NCBI RefSeq assembly: GCF_039994875.1
Contig: NZ_CP121196.1
Location: 4,712,001 to 4,776,000 of the forward strand
DNA length: 64,000 bases
Direction: 5' to 3'
Origin: Telmatobacter sp. DSM 110680
GTDB taxonomy: Bacteria; Acidobacteriota; Terriglobia; Terriglobales; Acidobacteriaceae
A model generated the notes under the pieces. The model was not told the origin of the DNA. It was given only the letters and a program-made list of their open reading frames with translations, and did no database searches. Positions 40,283 through 48,803 of this stretch are shown piece by piece; position 1 is the stretch's first letter; each line of letters opens with the position of its first letter. The translations under genes and the position numbers were made by a program.

Positions 40283-40690
40283 ATGATCTGTTCCGCAAAA
40301 AACGAGGCGGTCCGCCGCTACAACTACCGTTTTCTAACCGCAATGGCGTTCTACGTAGTGTTCATCCTGGGAGCCGGATTTGCGTTTCGGCTTTACCATC
40401 CAACCGGTGCAGCGGCCTACTTGCTTGCCACGCTTCCATCACTTCCGATCGTGGTGAGCCTGATAATCGTCGGCCGCTATCTCGACGAGGAAAAGGATGA
40501 GTTCCAGCGTCATCTGCTCGTTCAGGCGATGCTCTGGGCTATTGGAGGGACGCTTGCAGTTACGTCGGTATGGGGATTTCTGGAGCTCTTCGTTGTGGCG
40601 GTTCCCCACTTCCAGCTTTACCTTGTCTTTCCCCTGTTCTGGTTTCTGGTAGCTATCTGCGCCGGGGCGCTGAAGTCGAGGTACAGATGA
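40283..40690 (+). CDS. Four-span membrane protein paired with XRE regulator
   Basis: Protein of 135 residues with hydrophobic segments at about 18-37, 43-63, 80-100 and 107-128 and a conserved-looking charged loop RYLDEEKDEFQRHLL between the second and third. AAAGGA lies upstream of the ATG. Its TGA overlaps the ATG of the small helix-turn-helix gene. Such membrane protein/HTH pairs are common in many bacteria and often autoregulated; the function is unknown. Confidence 0.75.
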   Translation: MICSAKNEAVRRYNYRFLTAMAFYVVFILGAGFAFRLYHPTGAAAYLLATLPSLPIVVSLIIVGRYLDEEKDEFQRHLLVQAMLWAIGGTLAVTSVWGFLELFVVAVPHFQLYLVFPLFWFLVAICAGALKSRYR

Positions 40691-40881
40691 AAAACCAGCT
40701 AAGAGTTCTGCGCGCGCAGCACGGGTGGTCGCAGGCCGATCTTGCGGACCGGCTCGAGGTCTCGCGGCAGTCAGTGAATGCCATCGAGACGGGCAAGTAC
40801 GATCCGAGTCTTCCTCTAGCTTTCAAACTTGCGAAGTTATTCGAAACAGCGATTGAAGAGATTTTTCAGGATGAAGTTTAG
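40687..40881 (+). CDS. Small XRE-type helix-turn-helix regulator
   Basis: Protein of 64 residues, almost entirely a lambda-Cro/XRE HTH domain: LRVLRAQHGWSQADLADRL, the recognition helix in SRQSVNAIETGKYDPSLPLAFKLAKLF, and a short tail EEIFQDEV. This is the YozG/SinR-like minimal type. Start placed at the ATG overlapping the previous stop (ATGA); the open frame extends upstream only as a shadow of the membrane protein gene. Likely represses its own operon. Confidence 0.88.
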   Translation: MKNQLRVLRAQHGWSQADLADRLEVSRQSVNAIETGKYDPSLPLAFKLAKLFETAIEEIFQDEV

Positions 40882-40972
40882 ACAAGCAGACCAATGCTGC
40901 ACGCGTCTGCAGAACGCACACAACATTGTGCTCTCAGCCGAATCAGTTTTGCCCGCGGGACTGTTGGCAGTG

Positions 40973-41197
40973 CTACAGGATTGGAATTCCGGTTTCGGCC
41001 ACGAGCGGCTTTACGACCGGCTGTTCCTTCTTGACATAAGAGATTTTGCCGGCTTCGATTTCGTCTTGCGCAATGCGGCATGCCTTGGTCGAATGAGTGT
41101 GAACGAGGGCGGCTGAACCGCTTTGGATCTGACGTGCACGACGTGCTGCCACAAGTACCTTGCGGTAGTTCGAATCGAAGCTAGTTTCAATCGTCAT
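40973..41197 (-). CDS. rpoZ: RNA polymerase omega subunit
   Basis: Protein of 74 residues. FDSNYRKVLVAARRARQIQSG and STKACRIAQDEIEAGKISY correspond to the two conserved omega helices that clamp the beta-prime C-terminus and aid core assembly. The start overlaps the end of gmk by 11 bases and follows GGAG. A longer open frame upstream is the shadow of gmk. Identification rests on sequence pattern plus the conserved gmk-rpoZ order. Confidence 0.85.
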   Translation of the reverse strand: MTIETSFDSNYRKVLVAARRARQIQSGSAALVHTHSTKACRIAQDEIEAGKISYVKKEQPVVKPLVAETGIPIL

Positions 41198-41927
41198 CGG
41201 GATCCTCTCCAAAGGGAAGTTGTTGCTGTCCTGAACCGCCTTCAATCCCGAAGGCTTCCAGCACAGGTTTGAGCCGCTCCCGCGAGTTCGACTGGCGACA
41301 GGCCGCGGCGACCTCCAACACCCTGCTCGAACGGTAAGCAATCGGTTCGGCATTGCGATAGTATCGCTCCGCCAAAACAATGGCTTCAAGCTGCGCAACC
41401 GCCCGGTCAAGGATGTCGTTGATGAGAATATAGCTGTAATCACGATAATTCTCAATTTCCTTGCTGGCCTCGCTCAGCCGCCGGTACAGTTCTGCTTCGT
41501 TTACAACACCTTCCGCGCGACTGCGATTGCGCAGACGGGTGCGCAGGACCTTGGGCGTGGGCGGCAGTACAAAGATGCTGACGGCCTCGGGCATCGTACT
41601 GCGAACTTGCGCGGCTCCCTGTACATCGATGTCGAGCAGCAGGTCGTGTCCCTGTCGTCTGGCGTCGTCAAGCGAATGGCGCGCGGTGCCGTAATAGTTT
41701 CCAAAAACCTCGGCATGCTCGAGGAACTTACCCTCCGCGATCATGCGCTCAAATTCTTCGCGGCTGGTGAAATAGTACTCGCGCCCATGCTCCTCAGATC
41801 CACGCGGTGGCCGCGTTGTCCATGAAATAGAAAAGTCGACTCCGCTGACCTGCTTGCGAAGTTCACTGACGAGCGTGCTCTTGCCTGAGCCCGATGGCGC
41901 CGAGATGATAAAAAGAATTCCTGCCAC
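41187..41927 (-). CDS. gmk: Guanylate kinase
   Basis: GMP kinase of 246 residues (GMP to GDP). Motifs: P-loop SAPSGSGKST near residue 10, SWTTRPPRGSEEHGREYYF, the GMP-binding EFLEHAEVFGNYYGT, and LLDIDVQGAAQVR, and the lid region RLRNRSRAEGVVNEAELYRRL. The C-terminal ~45 residues (from AEPIAYRSSRV to EDPDDD) extend beyond a usual ~205-residue enzyme. Flanked by yicC upstream and rpoZ downstream in the classic order. Confidence 0.95.
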   Translation of the reverse strand: MAGILFIISAPSGSGKSTLVSELRKQVSGVDFSISWTTRPPRGSEEHGREYYFTSREEFERMIAEGKFLEHAEVFGNYYGTARHSLDDARRQGHDLLLDIDVQGAAQVRSTMPEAVSIFVLPPTPKVLRTRLRNRSRAEGVVNEAELYRRLSEASKEIENYRDYSYILINDILDRAVAQLEAIVLAERYYRNAEPIAYRSSRVLEVAAACRQSNSRERLKPVLEAFGIEGGSGQQQLPFGEDPDDD

Positions 41928-41975
41928 GTGCGATGGTCCCTTTCGTTCTTCTATCGACTTATATTTCTGTGACTG

Positions 41976-42875
41976 CTATTCCGCGTTCTGCACCTGCTCA
42001 CGGGCTTTTTCAATATCAGCCTTCATGGCCAGACCAAGTTCAGTGATGCGCGTACCTTTACCGCCCACGCCGCCGGTCTTTGATAGCAGCGTGTTCGCCT
42101 CGCGATTCATCTCCTGCAGAAGGAAATCCAACTTCTTACCAACCTCGCCGCCAGCGGTCAGCAGCTCGCGAAAGTGACCGATGTGGGTGTGCATGCGCTC
42201 CAACTCTTCAGAGATGTCGCTATGGTCCACGAGTACCGCAACTTCCTCAAGCAGGCGCTGGCGATTGAATTCGTTTCCGGTCGCGGCAATCAGACGTTGC
42301 GTCAGGCGTTCCTGATAGCGCTGTTCCACCTCAGGCCGCAGTGATGCCACGCCCTCCACAGATTCAGCCAGACGCGTGAGACAGGCGCGCAGTATAGCCT
42401 CAAGCGACTCGCCCTCGCGAGCGCGCATAATCTTGAGCTCTTCGAGCAGCGGGCCAATCTCCCGCATGGCGCTCTCTGTCAGCGTGGAGACATCCTCTTC
42501 GGTATTGCTGCGAACTTCCGACTGCAGCGCCCCCGGCATGCGGAGAGCAACATTCAGATCGGGTTCGCCTTTAAGCCGGAATTCCTTCGACGCCTGCTTG
42601 AATGCATCCAGATAGCCCGCAACCATTTCGCGGTTATACCCCGATTTTTGCTGTGTCGAGCGATCGACTGAAAGCGTGAGTTCCACGTGACCGCGCAGCA
42701 GACTTTCCTTCAGCACACGGCGTAACTCCATCTCAAGGGCGTCGAGTCCCGCGGGCAGGCGCAACTGAATATCGAGAAAACGATGATTCACGCTTTTGAC
42801 ACTGAGCGTGTATGCCAACTGATCGTGTACCCGCACCTGTGTGCGCGCAAATCCGGTCATCGAGTAAATAGGCAT
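41976..42875 (-). CDS. yicC: YicC family endoribonuclease-like protein
   Basis: Protein of 299 residues with the YicC_N start IYSMTGFARTQ, KSVNHRFLDIQLRLP, and the C-terminal DUF1732 region (RMHTHIGHFRELL, GEVGKKLDFLLQEMNREANTLLSK, LAMKADIEKAREQVQNAE). YicC of E. coli has been reported to be a ribonuclease acting on small RNA; in other bacteria it is a stress-growth gene. It lies 48 bases upstream of gmk and 2 bases downstream of the ABC exporter gene. Confidence 0.92.
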   Translation of the reverse strand: MPIYSMTGFARTQVRVHDQLAYTLSVKSVNHRFLDIQLRLPAGLDALEMELRRVLKESLLRGHVELTLSVDRSTQQKSGYNREMVAGYLDAFKQASKEFRLKGEPDLNVALRMPGALQSEVRSNTEEDVSTLTESAMREIGPLLEELKIMRAREGESLEAILRACLTRLAESVEGVASLRPEVEQRYQERLTQRLIAATGNEFNRQRLLEEVAVLVDHSDISEELERMHTHIGHFRELLTAGGEVGKKLDFLLQEMNREANTLLSKTGGVGGKGTRITELGLAMKADIEKAREQVQNAE

Positions 42876-42877
42876 TT

Positions 42878-44782
42878 TTACTTTTCCTCTGCCTCTGCCC
42901 AGAGCGATGGCTGCAGGAGCCGCTCCAGGGCCTGTGCTTCGTTCTCAACAGAATCTTCCTGCTCGGGCAAATCCATAAATTGCAGTTGATAAAGCCTCTG
43001 GTAGGTAGGTGAAGACGTCAGCAGTTCCTCGTGGGAGCCAATAGCGGTAATGCGTCCACGCTCCAGCACCGCGATACGGTTGGCGCGGCGGATCGTCCCA
43101 AGCCGATGCGCGATCACCAGCACCGTGCGATTCTGCATCAGGTTTGAAAGGGCCGCCTGTACGAGTGATTCACTCTCAGCATCAAGCGCTGACGTAGCCT
43201 CGTCGAGGATCAGGATCGGCGAGTTCTTGAGGATAGCGCGAGCAATGGCCAGGCGCTGCTTTTCTCCGCCGGAGAGCCGGAAGCCCTTCTCGCCAATCAC
43301 GGTCGCGTAGCCCTGCGGCATGCGCATGATGAAGTCGTGCGCCAGGGCATTGCGGGCAGCCTGTTCGACCAGCTCATTCTTCACATCGGGCTGACCGTAG
43401 GCAATGTTGTTGCGCACCGTGTCGTTGAAAAGAATTGTCTCCTGCGTAACTTGGGCGACCTGGCGACGCAGCGAACCTAGGGTCATCTCGCGAATGTCGC
43501 GGCCATCGATGAGAATGCGGCCTGAGGTCACATCAAAGAATCGCGGAATGAGATTGACCAGAGTCGACTTCCCTGCACCGCTCGGCCCTACGAGCGCCAG
43601 CAACTCGCCGGATCGCACCTCTAAATCCACATTGTGCAGAATCTGCTCTTCGCCCTTCTCGGTGGAGTAGGAAAAGCCGACATTCTCGAATTGGATAGAG
43701 CTCGTGAACTGGGGCATGGCCGCTGCATGCGGTAGTTCCTTTACATCGTCCTTGGTATCGAAGAAGCCAAAAATGGAGCTGGAGGCGCCCATTGCCTGCT
43801 GGAAGCTGTTGTAGAAATACGCAAACTTGCGCACGGGATCATAAAGCTTGAAGAGCAGAAAGATGAATGCACCGAAGAGCCCCATCGTCATGCGGCCATG
43901 CTGAATTTCGTTACGGCCGATGAGAAGAAAAAGCGCGATGGCAATCGCCCCGATGGTGTCCATGAGCGGCGAACTGATGGATTGAATACGCACGTTGCGC
44001 AAATTGGCACGCAACAGCCGCCGGGCCGCCCGCTTGAAACGGAGAATCTCCCATATCTCGGTGTTGAACGCCTTGACGATGCGATTGCCGGTGACGGTCT
44101 CGTGAAGAATGTTCTGGATTTCGGCGAGCTTGTCCTGGCCGGTGCGAGTGCGAGTGCGAACCTCGCGGCCGATTTTGCGCGCCGAGGTGATGACGACAGG
44201 AATGAACAGCACCAGAGCCCAGCTGAGATGGCCGCCAAGTCGAATGACGAAAATCAAGCCCGCCAAGAACGTGAAGAACTGCTGCAGGAATTCGCCAATA
44301 ACAGAACTGAGCGCCAATTGCACGCGATCCACGTCGTTTATTAGCGTGGAGAGAATAGTTCCCGTGGCGTGCTTGTGGAAGAAGCTCGACGAACGGCGTA
44401 GCGTCGCCTCGTACAAGTGGTTGCGCAGGTCGGTGATCATACCGAAGCCTGCATAATTCACCAGGTAGGTTCCGAGATAATCACAGATGCCCTTGCAAAT
44501 GGTGGCAGCGATGATCGACGTCGCAACCACGGTCCACGCATTGTGCATGTGCAGAAAGTGCGGGACAAACGCCCTCAGATCGAAATGCCATCGGCTGTTG
44601 GGCAGCCCGAGAACAATGGGCCCCTCAGGAGCGTCAGGTCGGAGCACTTGGTCGAAGACAGGCTGCAGGAGGAGGACACGAAACGTGTCGAGTATGCCAA
44701 CGGCAGCCAGCAAAATGACGCCTATCGCCCATTGCAGCGAGTAGGGTAGCCCATAGCGCACCAAGCGAAAGAAACTGCTCAT
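42878..44782 (-). CDS. msbA: MsbA-like ABC exporter (fused permease and ATPase)
   Basis: Half-transporter of about 634 residues: six-helix ABC transmembrane domain (about 20-320), then a nucleotide-binding domain with Walker A GPSGAGKST, Q-loop QVTQETILF, signature LSGGEKQRLAIARA, Walker B ILILDEATSALD and H-loop VIAHRL. The size and SYLQWAIGV/TFRVLLLQPVFD region suit lipid A or drug/lipid flippases of the MsbA group. Start chosen at the ATG that begins the membrane domain; the frame is open 19 codons upstream. Placed between a fused E1 gene and yicC; lipid A flipping is inferred by similarity of layout only. Confidence 0.88.
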   Translation of the reverse strand: MSSFFRLVRYGLPYSLQWAIGVILLAAVGILDTFRVLLLQPVFDQVLRPDAPEGPIVLGLPNSRWHFDLRAFVPHFLHMHNAWTVVATSIIAATICKGICDYLGTYLVNYAGFGMITDLRNHLYEATLRRSSSFFHKHATGTILSTLINDVDRVQLALSSVIGEFLQQFFTFLAGLIFVIRLGGHLSWALVLFIPVVITSARKIGREVRTRTRTGQDKLAEIQNILHETVTGNRIVKAFNTEIWEILRFKRAARRLLRANLRNVRIQSISSPLMDTIGAIAIALFLLIGRNEIQHGRMTMGLFGAFIFLLFKLYDPVRKFAYFYNSFQQAMGASSSIFGFFDTKDDVKELPHAAAMPQFTSSIQFENVGFSYSTEKGEEQILHNVDLEVRSGELLALVGPSGAGKSTLVNLIPRFFDVTSGRILIDGRDIREMTLGSLRRQVAQVTQETILFNDTVRNNIAYGQPDVKNELVEQAARNALAHDFIMRMPQGYATVIGEKGFRLSGGEKQRLAIARAILKNSPILILDEATSALDAESESLVQAALSNLMQNRTVLVIAHRLGTIRRANRIAVLERGRITAIGSHEELLTSSPTYQRLYQLQFMDLPEQEDSVENEAQALERLLQPSLWAEAEEK

Positions 44783-44905
44783 GCGGTGGTTTCCGCCTGC
44801 CGGCTGAGAAGCGGCCAGTCGGGTTGGCTCCGCCAGCAATCTTCGGGATGGGTGCCCATCCCAACATTGTATCTGGGGCGCCGAGGACTGTGCCCGACGC
44901 CGGAC

Positions 44906-47104
44906 TTAGTAGGCGTGAAGCTCCTGAATGGCCTTCAGCACCGTGTCCGGCTGGGGCAGGATTGCGTCCTCCAGAACCGGCTGATAGGCCACAAAGGTAT
45001 CCATCGCCCCCACACGTTTGACGGGCGCGTCGAGATCATCGAACAGCTCATCGGCGATCCGCGCGGCAATCTCAGCTCCATATCCCCAGCTCAGCATGTC
45101 CTCATGAGCCACGATCACGCGGCTGGTCTTGCGCACCGAGGTCGCGATCGCTTCCCAGTCATACGGGCTCAGGGTGCGCAGGTCAATCACTTCAACCTCA
45201 ATCCCCTCGCGGCTGGCAACTTGGGCGGCCTGCATGGCACGCGGGACAAGAGCCCCGTATGTAATAAGTGTCATGTGCGTGCCGGGACGAACGATCTTGG
45301 CTTTGCCGAAAGGAATGGCGAAGTCCGGGCCTGGATAAGGCGCTCGACCGTAAGACTCGCGATAGAGCCGCTTGTGCTCGAGGAAGAGCACCGGGTCGTC
45401 ACAACGAATTGCGGTGCGCAGAAGCCCGTTTGCATCGAGTGCGTTTGATGGAAACACCACACGCAGTCCGGGAATGTGAGTAAAGATGCTCTCACCGGAC
45501 TGAGAGTGATAGATGGCGCCACCCGTCAGGTATCCACCGATAGGCACGCGGATGACCGCTGGCGATGCCCACGCGCCATTTGAGCGCCACCGCATTAGAG
45601 CGAGTTCGTTGCGAATCTGATGAACGGCGGGCCAGATGTAGTCGAAGAACTGAATCTCAACGACAGGCTTCATGCCGCGAACTGCATATCCCACTGCGCG
45701 ACCGACAATATTCGCCTCAGCGAGCGGCGAGTTGAAGACGCGCTCCGAGCCAAACGACGCTTGCAACCCTGACGTAAGCTTGAAAACGCCGCCCTTTCCT
45801 TTCACTTCGGATAGCGCTTCTTCGCGGCTGGCATCCGCCACGTCTTCGCCGTAGACGATGATGCGGGGATCGCGGCGCATCTCGTCACTGAGACAGGCGT
45901 TGATAAGGTCGGCCATGGTCCTCGGCCCGCTACCCTTCGAGCTTGCCGATTTACCCGGATTCGATCCAGCTTCCTCCGCCTTCTCTGTGGCGAACGACGC
46001 CCGTGTCGGGTCAAGGTCCTCTGAGTACACGTGAAGCGGAATGCTCGCCAACTCTGGCAGGGGTGCCTCGAGGGCACGTTCGGCAGCCTCGGCGGCTTCG
46101 TGCACGGCTTCTTTCTCAAGAGCGTTGATCTGTTCCGCTGTCAGGATGCCTTCGCGCAACAGACGCATCTGCAGTTTCGCGATAGGATCGCGCATGGCAT
46201 CCGCTTCGCGCTCGGCAGCGGATCGATAGAGCCGGTCGTCATCTGACTGCGAATGAGAGTAAATGCGGATGCAATGACCGTGGACAAATGCTGGCCCCTC
46301 TCCAGCACGGCAGTGCTCGGCGGCTCTTTGAAATGCGCGTAGGCTCGCCTCGGGATCGGTGCCATCAATCTCTTCAAAGTGGAAGTTGGGGAAATTCGCA
46401 ACCAGCCGTGAAATATTCCCTCCCGGCGTGTTCACCTCAACCGGAACACTGATGGCATAGCCATTGTCTTCAATCATGAAGATGACTGGCAGCTTGCGAT
46501 TCGACGCCGTGTTCAGCGCTTCCCAGAACTCGCCCTGCGAAGTTGATCCCTCTCCTATGCAGGCCAATACCACTTCATCGCCATGGAAAGTGACGTCTCG
46601 ATAGGCGCGATAATCGCCCTCAACCCTGGCAGCGACTTCCGGATGTCGGGTGAAGTAGCGGCCGGCTTCGGCGCATCCCACGGCGTGAAGAATCTGGGTC
46701 GCTGTCGATGAGGAGGTGCTGACGATATTGAGGGGACGGCTGCTCCAGTGGGTCGGCATCTGCCGTCCGCCGCTAGCCGGATCGGTGCCTGCTCCAACCG
46801 CCTGCAGAAACATATCCGTCGGAGTCACGCCCAGTGCCAGGCACAAGGCCCGGTCGCGATAGTAGGGGAAAAACCAGTCGTACCCTGGCTTCAGGGCGAG
46901 TGCCGCACCCACCTGCAGGGCTTCATGGCCGGCAGCGGAAATCTGGAAGAAAGTCTTCTGCTGTTTCTTGAGAAAGATCTCGCGGTCATCGATGCGACGC
47001 GACAAGTACATGAGCCGATAGATGTTAATCAGCTCTTGTGAGCTCAGGCTGCCAGAGGCGTCTGCCGTCGTCGGCGCGTGGGCGCTGGAAACCGCAAGTC
47101 CCAT
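44906..47104 (-). CDS. 2-oxoacid (branched-chain type) dehydrogenase E1, fused alpha and beta subunits
   Basis: Thiamine-diphosphate enzyme of about 732 residues. The alpha half has SRRIDDREIFLKKQQKTFFQISAAGHE, a TPP/Mg motif in the form GEGSTSQGEFWEALNTAS with IEDNGYAIS, ending near residue 360. After a linker with SNPGKSASSKGSG the beta half has GEDVADASREEALSEVKGKGG, ERVFNSPLAEANIVGRAVG, EIQFFDYIWPAVHQIRNELA, and AHEDMLSWGYGAEIAARI. It decarboxylates branched-chain 2-oxoacids, or related 2-oxoacids, and passes the acyl group to E2. No E2/E3 gene is in the window. Start set at the ATG with GGAG at 8 bases; a GTG three codons earlier is the alternative. Confidence 0.9.
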   Translation of the reverse strand: MGLAVSSAHAPTTADASGSLSSQELINIYRLMYLSRRIDDREIFLKKQQKTFFQISAAGHEALQVGAALALKPGYDWFFPYYRDRALCLALGVTPTDMFLQAVGAGTDPASGGRQMPTHWSSRPLNIVSTSSSTATQILHAVGCAEAGRYFTRHPEVAARVEGDYRAYRDVTFHGDEVVLACIGEGSTSQGEFWEALNTASNRKLPVIFMIEDNGYAISVPVEVNTPGGNISRLVANFPNFHFEEIDGTDPEASLRAFQRAAEHCRAGEGPAFVHGHCIRIYSHSQSDDDRLYRSAAEREADAMRDPIAKLQMRLLREGILTAEQINALEKEAVHEAAEAAERALEAPLPELASIPLHVYSEDLDPTRASFATEKAEEAGSNPGKSASSKGSGPRTMADLINACLSDEMRRDPRIIVYGEDVADASREEALSEVKGKGGVFKLTSGLQASFGSERVFNSPLAEANIVGRAVGYAVRGMKPVVEIQFFDYIWPAVHQIRNELALMRWRSNGAWASPAVIRVPIGGYLTGGAIYHSQSGESIFTHIPGLRVVFPSNALDANGLLRTAIRCDDPVLFLEHKRLYRESYGRAPYPGPDFAIPFGKAKIVRPGTHMTLITYGALVPRAMQAAQVASREGIEVEVIDLRTLSPYDWEAIATSVRKTSRVIVAHEDMLSWGYGAEIAARIADELFDDLDAPVKRVGAMDTFVAYQPVLEDAILPQPDTVLKAIQELHAY

Positions 47105-47179
47105 TTGTCTCACTCCAAGATTCGGGTTCTTTCGAGCTTTTCGAGTCTATCTATTTCTATGGAAAGATTGTAGCAATCG

Positions 47180-47620
47180 CTACCACTGATTTGGACCACC
47201 CAGTGGCATGGACTGCGATCCGACTTTTGGTCCCACATCAAATGATTGAGCCATCTTGGCTTTGACGTTGCGTGCCAGCTTTTCGATCTCAGCGACTTTG
47301 TGCAGTTCTTCAGGCGTCAGATCGTCAGTAGGGTTGGATGCAATTTCCGCATCAAGTTGACGAGCAAGTTTTACCAGTTTGTCGGTGTCAGACACCATCG
47401 ACTTTTGCCGGTCCGCATTCATGGCACGGAGACGCTTTGCTCCGAAAACGGGGTCGTTTTCAATTCCTCCGCCCACACCGAGGGGACGGGGTCCGGGGAT
47501 GCTCTGGGCCACGCTTCCGCCGCCAGTAGGCGAGTATTGAGCCCAGCCAAGGAGAGCGCCGGCAAGAGCCAATCCGGCCATGCCCATTCCGGCAATACTC
47601 AAGCGCCTCGCTTGTTTCAT
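47180..47620 (-). CDS. Exported protein of unknown function, tandem family member 3
   Basis: Protein of 146 residues, last of three tandem paralogues. Hydrophobic N-terminus with signal peptide (GLALAGALLGWAQ). The common core lies at residues about 85-135: SDTDKLVKLARQLDAEIAS, EELHKVAEIEKLARNVKAKM. Before it is a Pro/Gly-rich stretch (PRPLGVGGGIENDP). The core alternates Leu and Ala with charged residues and probably forms two helices. No known domain recognised. Confidence 0.7.
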   Translation of the reverse strand: MKQARRLSIAGMGMAGLALAGALLGWAQYSPTGGGSVAQSIPGPRPLGVGGGIENDPVFGAKRLRAMNADRQKSMVSDTDKLVKLARQLDAEIASNPTDDLTPEELHKVAEIEKLARNVKAKMAQSFDVGPKVGSQSMPLGGPNQW

Positions 47621-47639
47621 CGCGTCAGTCTCCATGCGA

Positions 47640-48098
47640 TCAATCGAAAGTCACGGTCAGTTTCATCTTCTCTTTCACATCGTTTGCCAGGAATTCAATG
47701 ACCTCAGCTTCGCGAACCATCACGGGCGTTAGCGGTGCGTTCCCCATGTTGTCGGTCTTGGTTTTTAGATCACGAGCTAGAATGACTAATTTGCTGATGT
47801 CGTCATCCATCACTCGCTTCCGCTCGGCATTGGCCGCATCGAAGTTTCTCTTTTTGGCATTTTTTTCGGCAAGAGCGTTCAGTTCATGAGTGTCGAGCGA
47901 GCGGTTGGGAATGACGATCGGTCGCGGAGTCGTCTGTGCGCCTGCTTGCTGCCCGTTTCCCGCAAAGGCCGGAACCGCGATAAGACAGATGCACGTGACG
48001 GCAAGGATCAACGCTCGATCTTTCAATCCGGACGAAAGGTCACCGCCTGGGATTGATCGCCGTTGGCGTTGTGTCAAGACTTGCTCGCTGCTCTTCAT
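47640..48098 (-). CDS. Exported protein of unknown function, tandem family member 2
   Basis: Protein of 152 residues. An N-terminal hydrophobic segment at about 26-46 (LILAVTCICLIAVPAFAG) follows a basic start. The family core is at about 100-147: DDISKLVILARDLKTKTDN, VREAEVIEFLANDVKEKM. Middle region Lys/Asn/Arg-rich (EKNAKKRNFDAANAERKR). Its ATG overlaps the TAA of member 1 by one base (TAATG). Family unknown to me. Confidence 0.7.
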   Translation of the reverse strand: MKSSEQVLTQRQRRSIPGGDLSSGLKDRALILAVTCICLIAVPAFAGNGQQAGAQTTPRPIVIPNRSLDTHELNALAEKNAKKRNFDAANAERKRVMDDDISKLVILARDLKTKTDNMGNAPLTPVMVREAEVIEFLANDVKEKMKLTVTFD

Positions 48099-48547
48099 TA
48101 ACTTGCTCCAGAACCTTGCTTGATCCGTTCCTTGACAGTCTTCGCCAGCCGCTCAATTTCGTCGGCTTTGCGAATCACTTTCAACGACAAGGTGTCTTTG
48201 TTGGTCTTATCCACCTCTGCCTTCAGTGAGAGGGCCATTGCCAGCAACTGAGTGCTTTCGTCGGAGATTTGCTTCCGATGGGCGGTTTCTGCACTTTCAG
48301 CCTTGGACGATTTCGCTCCCGGCGCATTCTCAGCCTGCGGCTTGGCTTCAGCCGGGGAACTCACAGCCGTCTGAGCAACTGCCGGATGACCGTCCTGAGC
48401 AAAACAACCAAAAGCAGCGGCACATGCGAAACCGAAAAGCAGCGAGCCGGCAGGGACACCCCACGGGCGGAGATTGCGTTGCGGACCGCGACCCGAAGCC
48501 GTCTTGGTTCGAGTCGCAAAGACGTCAGGGGCCTTATTTATTTGCAT
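48098..48547 (-). CDS. Exported protein of unknown function, tandem family member 1
   Basis: Protein of 149 residues, first of three. A basic, Thr/Arg-rich start of about 25 residues precedes a hydrophobic segment (GSLLFGFACAAAFGCFAQ) with a lipobox-unlike Cys. Then an Ala/Glu/Lys-rich stretch and the family core at about 97-145: DESTQLLAMALSLKAEVDK, IRKADEIERLAKTVKERI. Strong ribosome site GGAGG before this ATG (chosen over an ATG 10 codons upstream). Family unknown; three copies in a row suggest subunits or dosage. Confidence 0.7.
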   Translation of the reverse strand: MQINKAPDVFATRTKTASGRGPQRNLRPWGVPAGSLLFGFACAAAFGCFAQDGHPAVAQTAVSSPAEAKPQAENAPGAKSSKAESAETAHRKQISDESTQLLAMALSLKAEVDKTNKDTLSLKVIRKADEIERLAKTVKERIKQGSGAS

Positions 48548-48803
48548 TGGAACCTCCGGAATGAGGCACAAAATCATTATGTGCCGAGTACGGCACTTGG
48601 CGTTGAGAAAAACATGGCGGGGCGAGTTTCAAATCCCACAGAGTCTCAACCCCGAAAGCCCTCTGCTTTGATCTTGACTTCCAGGCAACGAATCACCGAC
48701 AAGGTTGCCGTTCTAAGCCAAAGTGCATCTCTGTTTTACAGGGTCCCAAAGGCTGGGCCGATGCCCTTCCATTCACTTATAGATTAGTAAACAAGGAGTC
48801 TGT

